DNA from: UBA2241 sp963777895
Lineage (GTDB): Bacteria; Actinomycetota; Thermoleophilia; UBA2241
Assembly (NCBI GenBank): GCA_963777895.1
Contig: CAVZSF010000005.1
Coordinates: 1 to 64,000 of the forward strand
Direction: 5' to 3'
DNA length: 64,000 nt
The notes beneath the pieces were generated by a model, which saw only the letters and a program-made list of their open reading frames with translations, did no database searches and was not told the origin of the DNA. Below, piece after piece: positions 34,110 through 43,290 of this stretch. The position numbers and the translations under genes are program-made. Each line of letters starts with the position of its first letter. The first letter of the stretch is position 1.

Positions 34110-35159
34110 GTGACGGATGTGGACAAGACCGTCGATGTTGACGACGGCCTGGACGCCGTCGAACCCGTCGACACGGCCAGGAATCTCGAAGACTGGATGT
34201 GGGAAGGCGGAGACGCCCAGAAGCCGGCCAGCATGGCCGACGAGATGGCCGTGCAAACAGAGACCGGCAAGAAGGTGGCCAAGCAGGGCAATCCGGTCTG
34301 GCGCGCCATCACGAGCGATCGTGGCGCGCGCTGGACGTCGTGGCTGTTGATCATCGTCGTGTGGCAGATCGCAGGGCAGGTCAGCGAGAAGTTCCCCACC
34401 CCGGTGGGGACCATCGAGCACTTGGTCAAGGAGTTCCAGGCCCCCTATCACGGTCCGTGGAGTGTCTGGAACAATCAGCTCGTGCAGAACGTGCTGATCA
34501 GCCTGTGGCGTGCGCTGGCGGGCTTGACCGTCGTCATCCTGGTCGGGATCCCGATCGGCTGGGCGATGGGCCGCTGGTGGAGGGTACAGGCCTTCTTCAC
34601 GGACCAAGTGACGATCGGCTTGGCGCTGCCGGCCTATATCTGGGCCATGCTCGCCATCATGGTGTTCGGGTTCGGCATGAAGGCGCCGATCTTCACGGTG
34701 GTCGTCTCCGCCACTCCCGGGCTGATCGTGCACGTTCTGCAGGGCACCTTCGCCATCCCGCGCGAGTTACGCGATATGACCAGCGTCTACCGCGTGCCGT
34801 TCCAGCGACAGGTCCGTAACTTGACGCTTCCTTCTATGGCCGGACAGCTGGTGGCGGGCGTGCGACTCGCAGTCCTGGCCGGCTGGGGCTGCGTCATTCT
34901 CGTGGAGTGGTTCGGGTCCAACGGAGGAATCGGCTATCAGGCTCGCGACTGGTACCTGACGGCGAACTTCAACGGGCTCATGGCCTGGGCGCTTGTGATG
35001 ATCGTGATCATCGTCTTCATCGACCGTGTGATCATCAGCCGGATCGACCGGCGCGTGCATCGGTGGCGTGGGGCCGTGGGCGGCTTCGGAGGCGGCGCCA
35101 AGGCCAGCCAGAATCGTGGCGGCGGGGACGCGGCGGTCGCGGACTCGAGCCGAGCCTGA
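34110..35159 (+). CDS. ABC transporter permease 2 (SsuC/TauC-like)
   Basis: A 349-residue permease with an unusually long, acidic cytoplasmic N-terminus (TDVDKTVDVDDGLDAVEPVD and about 60 more residues) before the first membrane helix. The core shows NVLISLWRALAGLTVVILVGIPIGWAMGR and the coupling loop IPRELRDMTSVYRVPFQRQVRNLTLPS. A GTG start at 34110 follows GAGGAGG. The N-terminal extension is not typical of the family and may be regulatory. It lies 19 bases after permease 1. Confidence 0.87.
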   Translation: MTDVDKTVDVDDGLDAVEPVDTARNLEDWMWEGGDAQKPASMADEMAVQTETGKKVAKQGNPVWRAITSDRGARWTSWLLIIVVWQIAGQVSEKFPTPVGTIEHLVKEFQAPYHGPWSVWNNQLVQNVLISLWRALAGLTVVILVGIPIGWAMGRWWRVQAFFTDQVTIGLALPAYIWAMLAIMVFGFGMKAPIFTVVVSATPGLIVHVLQGTFAIPRELRDMTSVYRVPFQRQVRNLTLPSMAGQLVAGVRLAVLAGWGCVILVEWFGSNGGIGYQARDWYLTANFNGLMAWALVMIVIIVFIDRVIISRIDRRVHRWRGAVGGFGGGAKASQNRGGGDAAVADSSRA

Positions 35160-35205
35160 TGACAAAGGAAGGTGAAGCTGTCGTGGATCCGAGGGGTGGC
35201 GCATA

Positions 35206-36018
35206 ATGGCAATCCTTAGGGCATCGCATGTGGTGAAGGAGTTTCCGCCTCCCACAAAGAACCAGCCGACCGTCCGGGCGCTCGACGGCCTGGACTTCGA
35301 GATGAGCGGCCAGACCTTCGTGTCCATGGTGGGGCCGTCCGGCTGCGGCAAGAGCACCTTCCTGAACATCGTGTCGGGCGTCGAGACGCCGACGTCGGGG
35401 AGCGTCACCGTGACGAACGACGCGGGCAAGCCCGCGCGTCTCGGCTATGTCTTCCAGGACGCCAGGCTTCTGCCGTGGCGCACCGTGCTGGCCAACATCA
35501 TGTACGTCCAGAACGACAAGAGCGACGAGACGATGGCGAGGGTGCGGAAGTACCTGGACGTCGTCGGGCTCACGGGCTTCGAGGACATGTACCCGGCGCA
35601 CCTGTCTGGCGGCATGCAGCAGCGCGTCGGCATCGCCAGAGCGCTGTCGGTCGAGCCCGATCTGCTCCTCATGGACGAACCGTTCAGCCACCTGGACGCC
35701 ATCACCGCCCGTACCCTGAGAGAGGAGCTCCAGGAGGTCTGGAAGAAGACCAAGAAGACCATCCTGTACGTCACGCACGATGTGATGGAGGCGGTGCAGC
35801 TCTCGGGCCGCATCATCATCGTCGCGTACGGCGGCCAGAACTTCGCCGACTACGAGAACACGCTCCCGTACCCGCGACTTCAGCACGACCCCGCGGTGGC
35901 GGCCATGCAGGCGGAGATCCTCGGGGTGTTCGAGGACATGGAAGCCCGTCGGCGCGAGCTCGATCCACGTATCGCCGAAGAGGCCGAAGCAGTGTCGAAG
36001 AGAAGGAGTAAGGTCTGA
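35206..36018 (+). CDS. ABC transporter ATP-binding protein (NitT/TauT type)
   Basis: A 270-residue ATPase that drives the importer. Walker A GPSGCGKST (near residue 43), Q-loop VFQDARLLPW, signature LSGGMQQRVGIARAL, Walker B LLLMDEPF and the H-switch YVTHDVMEA are all present. Its stop overlaps the start of the Dabb gene (ATG at 36018), so the transporter and the Dabb proteins are one operon. Confidence 0.92.
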   Translation: MAILRASHVVKEFPPPTKNQPTVRALDGLDFEMSGQTFVSMVGPSGCGKSTFLNIVSGVETPTSGSVTVTNDAGKPARLGYVFQDARLLPWRTVLANIMYVQNDKSDETMARVRKYLDVVGLTGFEDMYPAHLSGGMQQRVGIARALSVEPDLLLMDEPFSHLDAITARTLREELQEVWKKTKKTILYVTHDVMEAVQLSGRIIIVAYGGQNFADYENTLPYPRLQHDPAVAAMQAEILGVFEDMEARRRELDPRIAEEAEAVSKRRSKV

Positions 36019-36721
36019 TGCTGAGACACACCGCGCTTTTCATGTGGCGTGACACGAGCACCGAGCAGCAGAAGCTCGTCGCGTTGAAGGGCCTGGCCTA
36101 CATGAGCTACGGGTGCCCCTCGGTGCGGCGCCCTGGACTTCGGCACCGACCTGCTCGGGGGCAGCAGCTCGATGATCGAGCTGAAGCCGTGGAAGCGCAC
36201 GCCGCCCTGGAAGGCGCGCGAGACGGGTCTGCCGTACAACTGGGACATGTTCCTCTCCCTGGACTTCGACGACCAGGCAGGGCATGGACGCCTACAACGA
36301 CGGACCCGGTGCATCACGAGGTCGGGGTGTACAACGAGTCGGTGTGCCGTCCCGAACGGACCGCACGCATCGACTGGTGGTACGACGGTCCGTCCCGTAT
36401 CGAGAAGGGGCTCATCCACTCGGTGGCGCTGTACCTCTGGCGCGACGAGGCCACCGACACGCAGAAGGACGACGTGCGCGAGGCGTTCCGCTCGCTGAAC
36501 AAGTCCGTCCCTGCGGTCAAGTCGCTCATTACGGGCGACGGCACCATCGGCACACTGGCGACCGACTACGACCTCATCGTCGACGGCGATCTTCAACGAC
36601 CCTCGACGACTGCAAGACCTACATGGAGCACCCCGCCTACAAGGAGGCGCTGGCGCTCGCGGTGGGCGCGACCAAGAACGAGTGGACGGCGCGGCTCACG
36701 CACAAGATGGCATCGGGCTGA
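36018..36721 (+). CDS. Two-domain Dabb (stress-responsive alpha/beta barrel) protein, copy 1, frameshifted
   Basis: MLRHTALFMWRDTSTEQQKLVALKGLAYMSYGCPSVR begins a dimeric alpha-beta barrel domain; a second starts IHSVALYLWRDEATDTQKDDVREAFRSL. Comparison with the intact copy at 36866 shows the frame changing near 36129, around 36280-36305 and near 36592, four or five single extra bases. Joined, it is about 230 residues, 60-70% like the second copy by eye. Its start overlaps the ATPase stop. Dabb domains bind hydrophobic or phenolic ligands and sometimes cyclise polyketides; the role here is unknown. The breaks are probably sequence errors. Confidence 0.75.
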
Positions 36722-36793
36722 CCACCACCTGCCTGCGGGCCGCGCTCGACTTGGCGACTGCGGCCCGCAGGCCCCCCGCACCGACGTACGACA

Positions 36794-36828
36794 GAGGTGG
36801 CGCCGGCTCTGAGAGCCGGCGCCACCTC
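36794..36828 (+). terminator. Hairpin between tandem Dabb genes
   Basis: A 17-bp perfect stem, 36794-36810/36812-36828 (GAGGTGGCGCCGGCTCT and complement) with a one-base centre, so about 15 bp with a small loop when folded. It lies 38 bases before the GTG of copy 2 and may attenuate its expression or end the ABC operon. Confidence 0.65.
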
Positions 36829-36865
36829 CACGAAGGAATCCAAGCGTCGAGCAAGAGGAGATGAC

Positions 36866-37564
36866 GTGCTGAGACACAGTGTGTTCTTTCTCTGGAGCGA
36901 GACCGCGACTGACGAGCAGAAGCTCGTCGCGTTGAAGGGGCTCGCCTACCTGAGCTACGCTTGCCCCACGATCCAGTGCCTCGACTTCGGCACCGACCTT
37001 CTCGGCGGCAGCAAGCCTTTGCTCGAGGCCAAGCCGTGGGAGCGCACACCGCTGTGGCGCGCGAGCATGACAGGTCCCGTGTTCAACTACGACATGGCGC
37101 TGCACGAGGACTTCGACGACGAGAAGGGGCTGGCCGCGTACAACGCCGATCCGGCGCACTACGAGGTCGGCGTGTACAACGAGACGATCGACCGTGAGGA
37201 GCAGACCGCGCGGGTGGACTGGTGGTACGACGGCCCGTCTCGCCTCGAGAAGGGGTTGATCCGTCACTCGTCGATGTTCGTGTGGCGCGACGAGGCCACC
37301 GATACCCAGAAGGACGACGTGCGCGAGGTGTTCCGCTCGCTGAACGGCGTGGTCCCGACGGTGCGCTCGCTCGTCGTGGGCGACAACGTCAACGACAAGT
37401 CGACGACGTCGTACGACTTCATCGTCGATGCCCACTTCAGGGACCTCGCCGACTTCGAGGCCTGTCGGGAGCACGCCGCCTACAAGGAGGCGCTGGCGCT
37501 TGCCGTGGACGCCACCAAGTACGAGTGGACGGCGCGCCTCACCCACAAGATGGCGTCGGGGTGA
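36866..37564 (+). CDS. Two-domain Dabb protein, copy 2 (intact)
   Basis: A 232-residue protein with two Dabb barrels: MLRHSVFFLWSETATDEQKLVALKGLAYLSY and LIRHSSMFVWRDEATDTQKDDVREVFRSLNG. Each barrel ends in an AYKEALALA- or EVGVY-like strand. A GTG start at 36866 follows GAGGAG. It is the tandem paralogue of the gene at 36018 and serves as its reference for frame repair. A single-domain relative lies at 39649. Fused double domains imply an intramolecular pseudo-dimer. Ligand and reaction are unknown. Confidence 0.83.
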   Translation: MLRHSVFFLWSETATDEQKLVALKGLAYLSYACPTIQCLDFGTDLLGGSKPLLEAKPWERTPLWRASMTGPVFNYDMALHEDFDDEKGLAAYNADPAHYEVGVYNETIDREEQTARVDWWYDGPSRLEKGLIRHSSMFVWRDEATDTQKDDVREVFRSLNGVVPTVRSLVVGDNVNDKSTTSYDFIVDAHFRDLADFEACREHAAYKEALALAVDATKYEWTARLTHKMASG

Positions 37565-37663
37565 ACAGGAAGGCAGATGACGCGCGCCGTCTCGGTGCTC
37601 GCGTCTGACTGGATCGTCTGACTGGACGGCGAAGTCGCAGGTCGAACCGCATCCGCAGAGGAG

Positions 37664-37756
37664 CGAGGGCAGCCTCCCGGCCGAGCAGTGAGGCTGCCCT
37701 CGACGTAGCAGTGAGGGCCTGCCCTTCTCGATGGTATCGAAGGAGCAGGCCCTCAC
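37664..37756. terminator. Two tandem hairpins after Dabb gene
   Basis: Stem 1 is 37664-37676/37690-37702 (CGAGGGCAGCCTC and complement). Stem 2 is 37711-37722/37745-37756 (GTGAGGGCCTGC and complement, with the near-complementary inner segments CCTTCTCGAT and ATCGAAGGAG). They separate the plus-strand operon from the convergent SDR gene. Confidence 0.8.
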
Positions 37757-37832
37757 CTATCCCTCAGGGTGTCGAGACCCGCACGGGCGGTCGCCGCCTT
37801 ACTCCACTGGCCGGCGTCCCAGGCTCAGCGCG

Positions 37833-38570
37833 TCATTGCATCACCAGGCCACCGTTCACGCCGAGCACCTGACCGGTGATCCACGCCGCATCCTCGCTGC
37901 AGAGGAACGCGGCGGCGGCGGCGATGTCTTCCGGCTTCCCGAGCCTGCCCAGCGGTATGGTGCGGACGAATTCGGGCGTGATGCCCGCGATCATGCGGGT
38001 CTGGGTAGGGCCGGGAGCCACCGCGTTGACCCGCACGCGCTGCGGGCCGAACTCCTTGGCAAGCGCCCGCGTCAGGCCGATCACGCCGGCCTTCGCCGAG
38101 ATGTAGTGGGCCAGGTCGGCATTCCCTATGTAGGCGAGCTCGGAGGCGAAGTTCACGATCGCCCCACGCCCACTGCGGATCATCCGCGGAAGCGCCAATC
38201 TGCAGCAGCGAGACGAGCCATACAAGGAAACCTGCACGACCCGGTCCCACTCCTCCTCCTGCATCTCGAGGAACGGGACGCGGCTGAGGATGCCCGCGTT
38301 ATTGACCAGAGCTCCCAGCGCGCCGAGCTCACGCTCGGTCTGGTCCAGCGCTTCGCTCACTGATTCGCCGTCGGTCACGTCGCACCGCACCGGGATGCAC
38401 TCGGAGCCCTCGCTCGACAGCCGTTGCGCCAGGGCGATCGCGCCCTCCTCGTCCTCGAACCAGCCGACCGCGACGCGGGCGCCTTCACCGGCGAGCCTGC
38501 TGCTCACGGCTTCACCGATGCCGGTGTTGCCTCCCGTGACGAGCGCGACGACGTCGGCGAGCCGCTCCAT
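37833..38570 (-). CDS. Short-chain dehydrogenase/reductase (FabG-like)
   Basis: A 245-residue classical SDR. TGGNTGIG cofactor loop, NNAG motif (LVNNAGIL), catalytic Ser in NFASELAYIG and the Y-x3-K pair in AHYISAKAG are present; PGPTQTRM follows. The NAD/NADP preference is not obvious. It is the last gene of a minus-strand set that starts at the GntR gene: regulator, Gfo/Idh oxidoreductase, Dabb protein, amidohydrolase, SDR. This suggests oxidation or reduction of a hydroxy intermediate in the same pathway. Confidence 0.87.
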   Translation of the reverse strand: MERLADVVALVTGGNTGIGEAVSSRLAGEGARVAVGWFEDEEGAIALAQRLSSEGSECIPVRCDVTDGESVSEALDQTERELGALGALVNNAGILSRVPFLEMQEEEWDRVVQVSLYGSSRCCRLALPRMIRSGRGAIVNFASELAYIGNADLAHYISAKAGVIGLTRALAKEFGPQRVRVNAVAPGPTQTRMIAGITPEFVRTIPLGRLGKPEDIAAAAAFLCSEDAAWITGQVLGVNGGLVMQ

Positions 38571-38580
38571 CAGGCGGTGG

Positions 38581-39562
38581 TCACAGGCCCAGGAGGTCCG
38601 TGGCGGTCTTCGAGAGGATGGCCTCCTTCTCGTCGGCGGTCAGGCTCTCGAGGCTCCTGATCCACGGCACGGCGTCCGGAAGGTCCATCGGGCACGGCCA
38701 GTCGGTACCGAGGACCACGCGATCGGCTCCCACCGTGTCCACCAGGAAGCGGAGCGTCGCCTCAGATGGCGTGCAGGCAGTCGTAGTAGAACGACCTCAG
38801 GTACTCGCTGGGGAGGCGGTGTATGTAGGAGCGGGCGTCGTCGAACTCCGGCTGGTTCGGCTCCCCTCCCGCTCTGAAGCCTCTGTCCATGCGGGCGATG
38901 CCGAAGGCCACATACCCTCCGGCGTGCCCGAGGCATATCTTCAGGTTGGGGAACTCGTCCATGACGCCGCCGAGCACCAGCGCACCGAAGGTGAGGATGC
39001 GCTCGGTCAGGTTGCCCACGGTGTTGGCGAGGCCGTAACGCCGCGTGCGGTGCTCGACCACCGTGGCGCTGGCCTGGTGGAAGAACACGAACGCCCCCAG
39101 CTGCTCCACGGACCGCCAGAACGGTCGGAACTGCGGCTCGTCCAGCTCGTGTCCGAGGACGTTGTCGTTGATGGTGATGCCCTTGAAGCCCGGCACCGCC
39201 ATCCATCGCTCCATCTCGGAGATGGCGAGCGAGACATCCTGCATCGGCAACTGCGCCAGCGCGCAGAAGCGGTCGGGATACTGGGCGACCCTCTCCCTTA
39301 GCACCTCGTTGCAGTCGCGAGAGATGGCGAGCGTGACCTGCGGGTCGAGGTCGTAACGCCAGAACCCGGTGTTCGCCGTGATCACGTGCATGTCGACCTC
39401 GAGACGGTCCAGGTCGGCCACGTGCTCCTCGGCTGTGATGCGGAACTTGGGGATGTGGAGCTCGCCCGTGTCGGGGCCGAGCCCGTGCCACTGGCCGTCG
39501 CGCTCGACCGCCTCCGCGAAGATGCGCGGCGTGATGTGCGCGTGCACATCGATGATCGGCAT
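38581..39562 (-). CDS. Amidohydrolase-family protein (ACMSD-like TIM barrel), frameshifted
   Basis: MPIIDVHAHITPRIFAE carries the H-x-H metal motif of the amidohydrolase_2 group (decarboxylases and hydrolases such as ACMSD, gamma-resorcylate decarboxylase and lactonases). AFVFFHQASATVV and ICLGHAGGYVAFG supply the later histidines. The frame is lost after YYDCLH (about 38770) and resumes EATLRFLVDTVGADRVVLGTDWPCP, which holds the final catalytic aspartate, to KTATDLLGL and a stop at 38581. Reconstructed length is about 325 residues, normal. GAGAGGAG precedes the ATG. The substrate is unknown. Confidence 0.82.
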
Positions 39563-39648
39563 GTCTTCTCCTCTCAAAGCCTTGGTGTCTCGGAATGTGA
39601 CGGGGAGGGCGAGGCCCTCCCGGGCCTCGCCCTCCCGCCCCTTCTGAC

Positions 39649-39963
39649 TCAATACAGGAACTGGACCCGCGCCGTGATCTCCTTCTGCGTCACGGAGGCC
39701 ACCAGGTCGGAGGCCGCTTTCATGGTCGGGTGCGCGAAATAGCTCCGCAAACCTTCAAGGTCGTCGAAGTCCGACACCAGCACCATGTCCCAGTTCCTGT
39801 AGACCTCGCGGTCATACAGGTCGTGTTCGAGGTTGAGGCCGGTGGTCATCGCGAGGAGGCTGGGAACGACACCCTTGAGATTGTTCAGGGCGTCGCACGC
39901 CTCGCCCTTCTGCTCGTCGGTGACGCCCTCCCGGAACTTGAACATCGCCACGTGTCTGAGCAA
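39649..39963 (-). CDS. Single-domain Dabb protein
   Basis: A 104-residue stress-responsive alpha/beta-barrel protein: MLRHVAMFKFREGVTDEQKGEACDALNNLKGVVPSLLAMTTGLNLE and a C-terminal FDDLEGLRSYFAHPTMKAASDLVASV. Single Dabb domains form homodimeric barrels. It lies between the amidohydrolase and Gfo/Idh genes on the same strand. It is the third Dabb gene of this island, along with the two-domain pair at 36.0-37.6 kb. Confidence 0.85.
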   Translation of the reverse strand: MLRHVAMFKFREGVTDEQKGEACDALNNLKGVVPSLLAMTTGLNLEHDLYDREVYRNWDMVLVSDFDDLEGLRSYFAHPTMKAASDLVASVTQKEITARVQFLY

Positions 39964-40044
39964 GTCGTTGCTCCTCCCCGTCAGTGATCCGGCCTGCTCA
40001 CGCCACGAGCAGGCCTCCTACCGGTCGGACCTGCCGGTCCGCCC

Positions 40045-41046
40045 TTACTTCCGCACGTCTGCAAGCTCGACGGTGCGGCCCGACTTGGCGCTCTCGACGA
40101 CGGCCTCGAGCACGGCGGCGACCTCAAGCGCTTCCCGGGCCCCCGTCTCAGGCGTTCCCCCCTGGCGCACGCAGCGGGCGAAGTCGGCGAGGTCCTCGGC
40201 GACAGTGTCGGTGACCTCCACTTCGAGCGAGTTGCGAAGCGCGTCTCCAGCCTTCTGGACGTACAGCTTGACGCCGTCCTGCTCGTTCCATGCGTTGCCC
40301 TCGGTGCCGTAGACACCGAGCTGAACGACCGGCTGGGTGAAGTACGACGTCGTGATCTGCGCGACGGGGCCAGCCTCGTACTCGATGAGAAGCGACGTCG
40401 TCTCGTCCAGTCTGTTGAAGCCGACGACCTGCTTGCTGATGGCGGCCACGCGCTTCGCGGGTCCGGCGAGATAGTGGAAGGTGTCGACGGTGTGAATGCC
40501 CAGGGCGGTCATGCCACCGGCCGGGCACTCGTCTGGATCGAGGCGCCAGGGCGCGATGGCTGATCCTGCGGCGGCGGGATGCGTGTGGATGCCGTCGAGG
40601 TGGATCAGCGTCCCCAGTTCGCCGCCGTCGAGCATCGCCTTGATGCGCCGGTTGGCCGCCTGCCGGCGGCGGTTGTGACCCACCTGAAGGACTACATTCG
40701 CCTTCTCCGTCACCTCTGCCGCGCGACGGGCGTCGGCCACGGTGAGCACGAGCGGCTTCTCGACGAAGACGTGCTTGCCCGCCTCAGCCGCCTGCTCGAG
40801 CAGAGGAAGATGGGTCGAGTGCGGCGTCGCAATGAGGACTGCCTCCACCTCCGGATCTCCGAGCATCGCCTCGTAACTCTCCGCCGGCCGGCACCCGTGC
40901 TCCTTTGCGAAGGCCTCGCGCCGCTCTCGATTGAGATCGAAACACGAGACGAATTCGGCCGCACCGCTCTTGCGCGCTGCGGCGACTCGCATGCCGCCCC
41001 ACCATCCACCGCCGACCAGTCCGATCCGGACCTTCTCATCCTGCAT
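40045..41046 (-). CDS. Gfo/Idh/MocA-family oxidoreductase
   Basis: A 333-residue NAD(P)-dependent dehydrogenase: Rossmann loop RIGLVGGGWWGGMRVAAARKSG, then the family signature AGKHVFVEKPLVLTVADA with the catalytic lysine, and GHNRRRQAANRRIKAML. The C-terminal domain includes GGMTALGIHTVDTFHYLAG with the probable catalytic histidine. Substrates in the family are mainly sugars, inositols and related polyols. The ATG at 41046 follows AGGAGG; a GTG two codons upstream overlaps the GntR stop. It is directly behind the GntR gene, thus likely co-transcribed with it. Confidence 0.87.
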   Translation of the reverse strand: MQDEKVRIGLVGGGWWGGMRVAAARKSGAAEFVSCFDLNRERREAFAKEHGCRPAESYEAMLGDPEVEAVLIATPHSTHLPLLEQAAEAGKHVFVEKPLVLTVADARRAAEVTEKANVVLQVGHNRRRQAANRRIKAMLDGGELGTLIHLDGIHTHPAAAGSAIAPWRLDPDECPAGGMTALGIHTVDTFHYLAGPAKRVAAISKQVVGFNRLDETTSLLIEYEAGPVAQITTSYFTQPVVQLGVYGTEGNAWNEQDGVKLYVQKAGDALRNSLEVEVTDTVAEDLADFARCVRQGGTPETGAREALEVAAVLEAVVESAKSGRTVELADVRK

Positions 41047-41048
41047 GG

Positions 41049-41852
41049 TCACCGACCTCCTGAGCCCATTGACGATCCCTTATGTGTTCCTTCGCTCCCC
41101 GGCTTCGGTGCGGCTGAGCCTCGCTTCGTGACTCGCGGCCGCTTGCCCGACGCCGACAGTCGCTCCTCCTCGTCAGTCATCTCGATGGACATCGCCGCGT
41201 GGCCGGCGAGCGCCGCCATGGCCTTCTCGACATCCCTCTCGCGACATGCCTCGACGAGGGCATGGTGATCCTCGCTCGCCCTCCTCCGGATCTCCGGGTG
41301 CCAGCGCTGCGCCTGGGCGACGTAGAGAGTCGACGCTTCCTCCAGGCTCTTCAGGATGGCGGTCAGGCGCCCGCTCCCGGTCGCCTCGTAGAAGAGGAAG
41401 TGGAACCGAAGATTCAGATCGACCCAGGTCGCGGAGTCGGACTCTTCGTCCATTTGGCGGACCAGAGCCTCGGCCTCGGAAAGGTGCTCGTCCGTGATCC
41501 CCAGGAGGGCCAATCTGACCGACAGCGGTCTCAGCTGCTCCTGGATCTCGCGGATCTCCTCCATCTCCTGCCAGTTCAGCTCTCGTACGACGCCCCCGCG
41601 GTTACGATCCAGCCTGATCAGTCCTGCCCCTGCCAGGTCCCGCAGTGCTTCCCGGACGGGCGTCGTGCTGACTCCGAGCTGAGCGGCTAGATCCGCCTGG
41701 ATGAGTCGGGTTCCTCCTGGCAGCTCGCCTCGGAGAATGGCCCGCCGCAAGGTCTCCTTTGCGAAACCCTGAGCTGTCCGCCAGTCGAGGCTCGGCAAAG
41801 CTTCAAGTCCGCTGGCACCGACGCCGGTTCCTCCGCGTTCGTCTCTGTCCAT
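41049..41852 (-). CDS. GntR-family regulator, FCD subfamily
   Basis: A 267-residue repressor. The winged helix-turn-helix is LRRAILRGELPGGTRLIQADLAAQLGVSTTPVREALRDLAGAGLIRLDRNRGGVV (about residues 35-90). An all-helical FCD ligand domain follows with metal-binding-type residues in DLNLRFHFLFYEATG and DHHALVEACRERD. FCD regulators respond to organic acids or amino-acid derivatives. The gene is divergent from the M24 gene at 42032; a TGTAT-G-ATACA dyad, typical in shape for GntR operators, lies between them. The same site recurs upstream of the DUF1989 gene. Confidence 0.9.
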   Translation of the reverse strand: MDRDERGGTGVGASGLEALPSLDWRTAQGFAKETLRRAILRGELPGGTRLIQADLAAQLGVSTTPVREALRDLAGAGLIRLDRNRGGVVRELNWQEMEEIREIQEQLRPLSVRLALLGITDEHLSEAEALVRQMDEESDSATWVDLNLRFHFLFYEATGSGRLTAILKSLEEASTLYVAQAQRWHPEIRRRASEDHHALVEACRERDVEKAMAALAGHAAMSIEMTDEEERLSASGKRPRVTKRGSAAPKPGSEGTHKGSSMGSGGR

Positions 41853-41968
41853 ATGATGTCGTCTCCGCGTTTGCTAGGCTGCGTTACGTTCGCTTGGCTG
41901 GGCCTCAGCCCCCTCTTCGTGTGATGCCGGCGCGGCCACTCGCCGTGACCCCGGGCAGCATGTCATCG

Positions 41969-41979
41969 TGTATGATACA
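41969..41979 (+). promoter_or_regulatory. Candidate GntR operator, site 1 (TGTAT-G-ATACA)
   Basis: A perfect 5-bp dyad around one base, flanked by CAT and ATG, 52 bases upstream of the M24 ATG and 116 bases from the GntR start. It matches the site at 61399-61409 except for the central base. Confidence 0.6.
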
Positions 41980-42031
41980 TCATGCAAATGACAATCCGCC
42001 ACGGCGACGCCGGTCAGTTGAGGAGGCTGCT

Positions 42032-43252
42032 ATGAGTGGATACGCGAAGGGCCCGTCTGCTGTGGACTGGGAGGAGCGCATCGATTTCGGGCGACTCAGG
42101 AACGATCGGGTCGCTGCCGTGAAGAACGCGCTGCGGGCGTCGGACTGCGACGCACTGCTCTTGTGGAAGGACGAGAACGTCAGGTATCTGACGTCGCTGC
42201 GAGCCCAGCTGATCGCCGGCAAGTCCACCGCCCTGAACGGCGTTCTCGTGACTGCCGATGCGGGTCCCATCCTCCTCTGTTCGGGTGGCGAGATCGACAA
42301 AGCCAAGGCCGGGATGCCTTGGCTCGAAGGCATCCGCGTCATCCCGATCATGGAGCAGGCGGAACTCGTGAAGGGGTTCGTGACGGAGACGCTGGCGCCG
42401 CTGCTGAAGGACTTCGGCGTCGCGAGCGGACGGCTCGGGATGGACCACGTCAACCTGCCGCTGATGGAAGCCGTGAAGACCCATCTGCCGGATCTACAGG
42501 TGAGCGACGGCGACTCCCTCATGCAAGGCGTCCGCCTCATCAAGATGTCCGACGAGATCGCGGTGATCGAGGAGGCCTGTGCCATCGGAGACGCCGTCAC
42601 CCAGCGCGCCCTTGACGAGGCCAGGGCAGGGCGGCGGGAGTGCGAGGTCGCCGGCGATGCGATGCAGACGCTCTTCTACCTGGGTGGCGAGCTCTCGCAC
42701 GTCACCACCCCGTTCTTCGCATCCGGCGAGCACATGTCGCCGCCTCACCGGATCTGCACCGACAAGATCATCCGCAACGGAGACCTCTGCTTCGTCGACA
42801 TCGGCGCGATGTGGAACGGCTACTTCGCCGATGTCGGCCGAACCACCATCGTCGGGCGCCCCAGCAAGATGCAGAAGCAGATCTACACGGCGGTGTACGA
42901 GGGACTGATGACAGGCATCGCCAAGATGCGGCCGGGCAACACCAACGCCCAGGTGGCCGACAGCATGATCGCCAAGATCGCCGAGCACGGGTTCGGCGAG
43001 AACATGTTCAGCCTGTTCATCGGCCACGGCATTGGGATCGGAGCAAACGAGCCGCCGTACATCGGGGAGACCCTTCCCGGGTCGACGACGCTCGAGCTCA
43101 GGCCGGGGATGGTGTTCGCCGTCGAACCGCTCGTGTGGGTGCCGGGGGTCTGCGGGGGCGGCGGGGTGCGCATCGAGGACATGATCCTGATCACTGAGGA
43201 CGAGCCGCGGATCCTGACCAGGGTGGCATACGAAGAGCGACTGCTGGACTGA
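42032..43252 (+). CDS. M24-family metallohydrolase (creatinase/prolidase fold), paralogue 2
   Basis: A 406-residue enzyme of the same fold as the protein at 30616 but more like Xaa-Pro peptidases. CDALLLWKDENVRYLTSLRAQL is in the N-domain. CFVDIGAMWNGYFADVGRTTIV (two Asp ligands), SLFIGHGIGIGANEPP (His), VFAVEPLVWVPG (Glu) and GGGVRIEDMILIT (Glu) complete the metal site. GAGGAGG precedes the ATG. It begins a plus-strand run with EamA and amino-acid permease genes downstream. Creatine- or ureido-type substrates are possible given the neighbours, but a dipeptidase is not excluded. Confidence 0.87.
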   Translation: MSGYAKGPSAVDWEERIDFGRLRNDRVAAVKNALRASDCDALLLWKDENVRYLTSLRAQLIAGKSTALNGVLVTADAGPILLCSGGEIDKAKAGMPWLEGIRVIPIMEQAELVKGFVTETLAPLLKDFGVASGRLGMDHVNLPLMEAVKTHLPDLQVSDGDSLMQGVRLIKMSDEIAVIEEACAIGDAVTQRALDEARAGRRECEVAGDAMQTLFYLGGELSHVTTPFFASGEHMSPPHRICTDKIIRNGDLCFVDIGAMWNGYFADVGRTTIVGRPSKMQKQIYTAVYEGLMTGIAKMRPGNTNAQVADSMIAKIAEHGFGENMFSLFIGHGIGIGANEPPYIGETLPGSTTLELRPGMVFAVEPLVWVPGVCGGGGVRIEDMILITEDEPRILTRVAYEERLLD

Positions 43253-43290
43253 GAACGAGTCTCCTTCTCCACCCTTCCCGTCGGTCTGGA

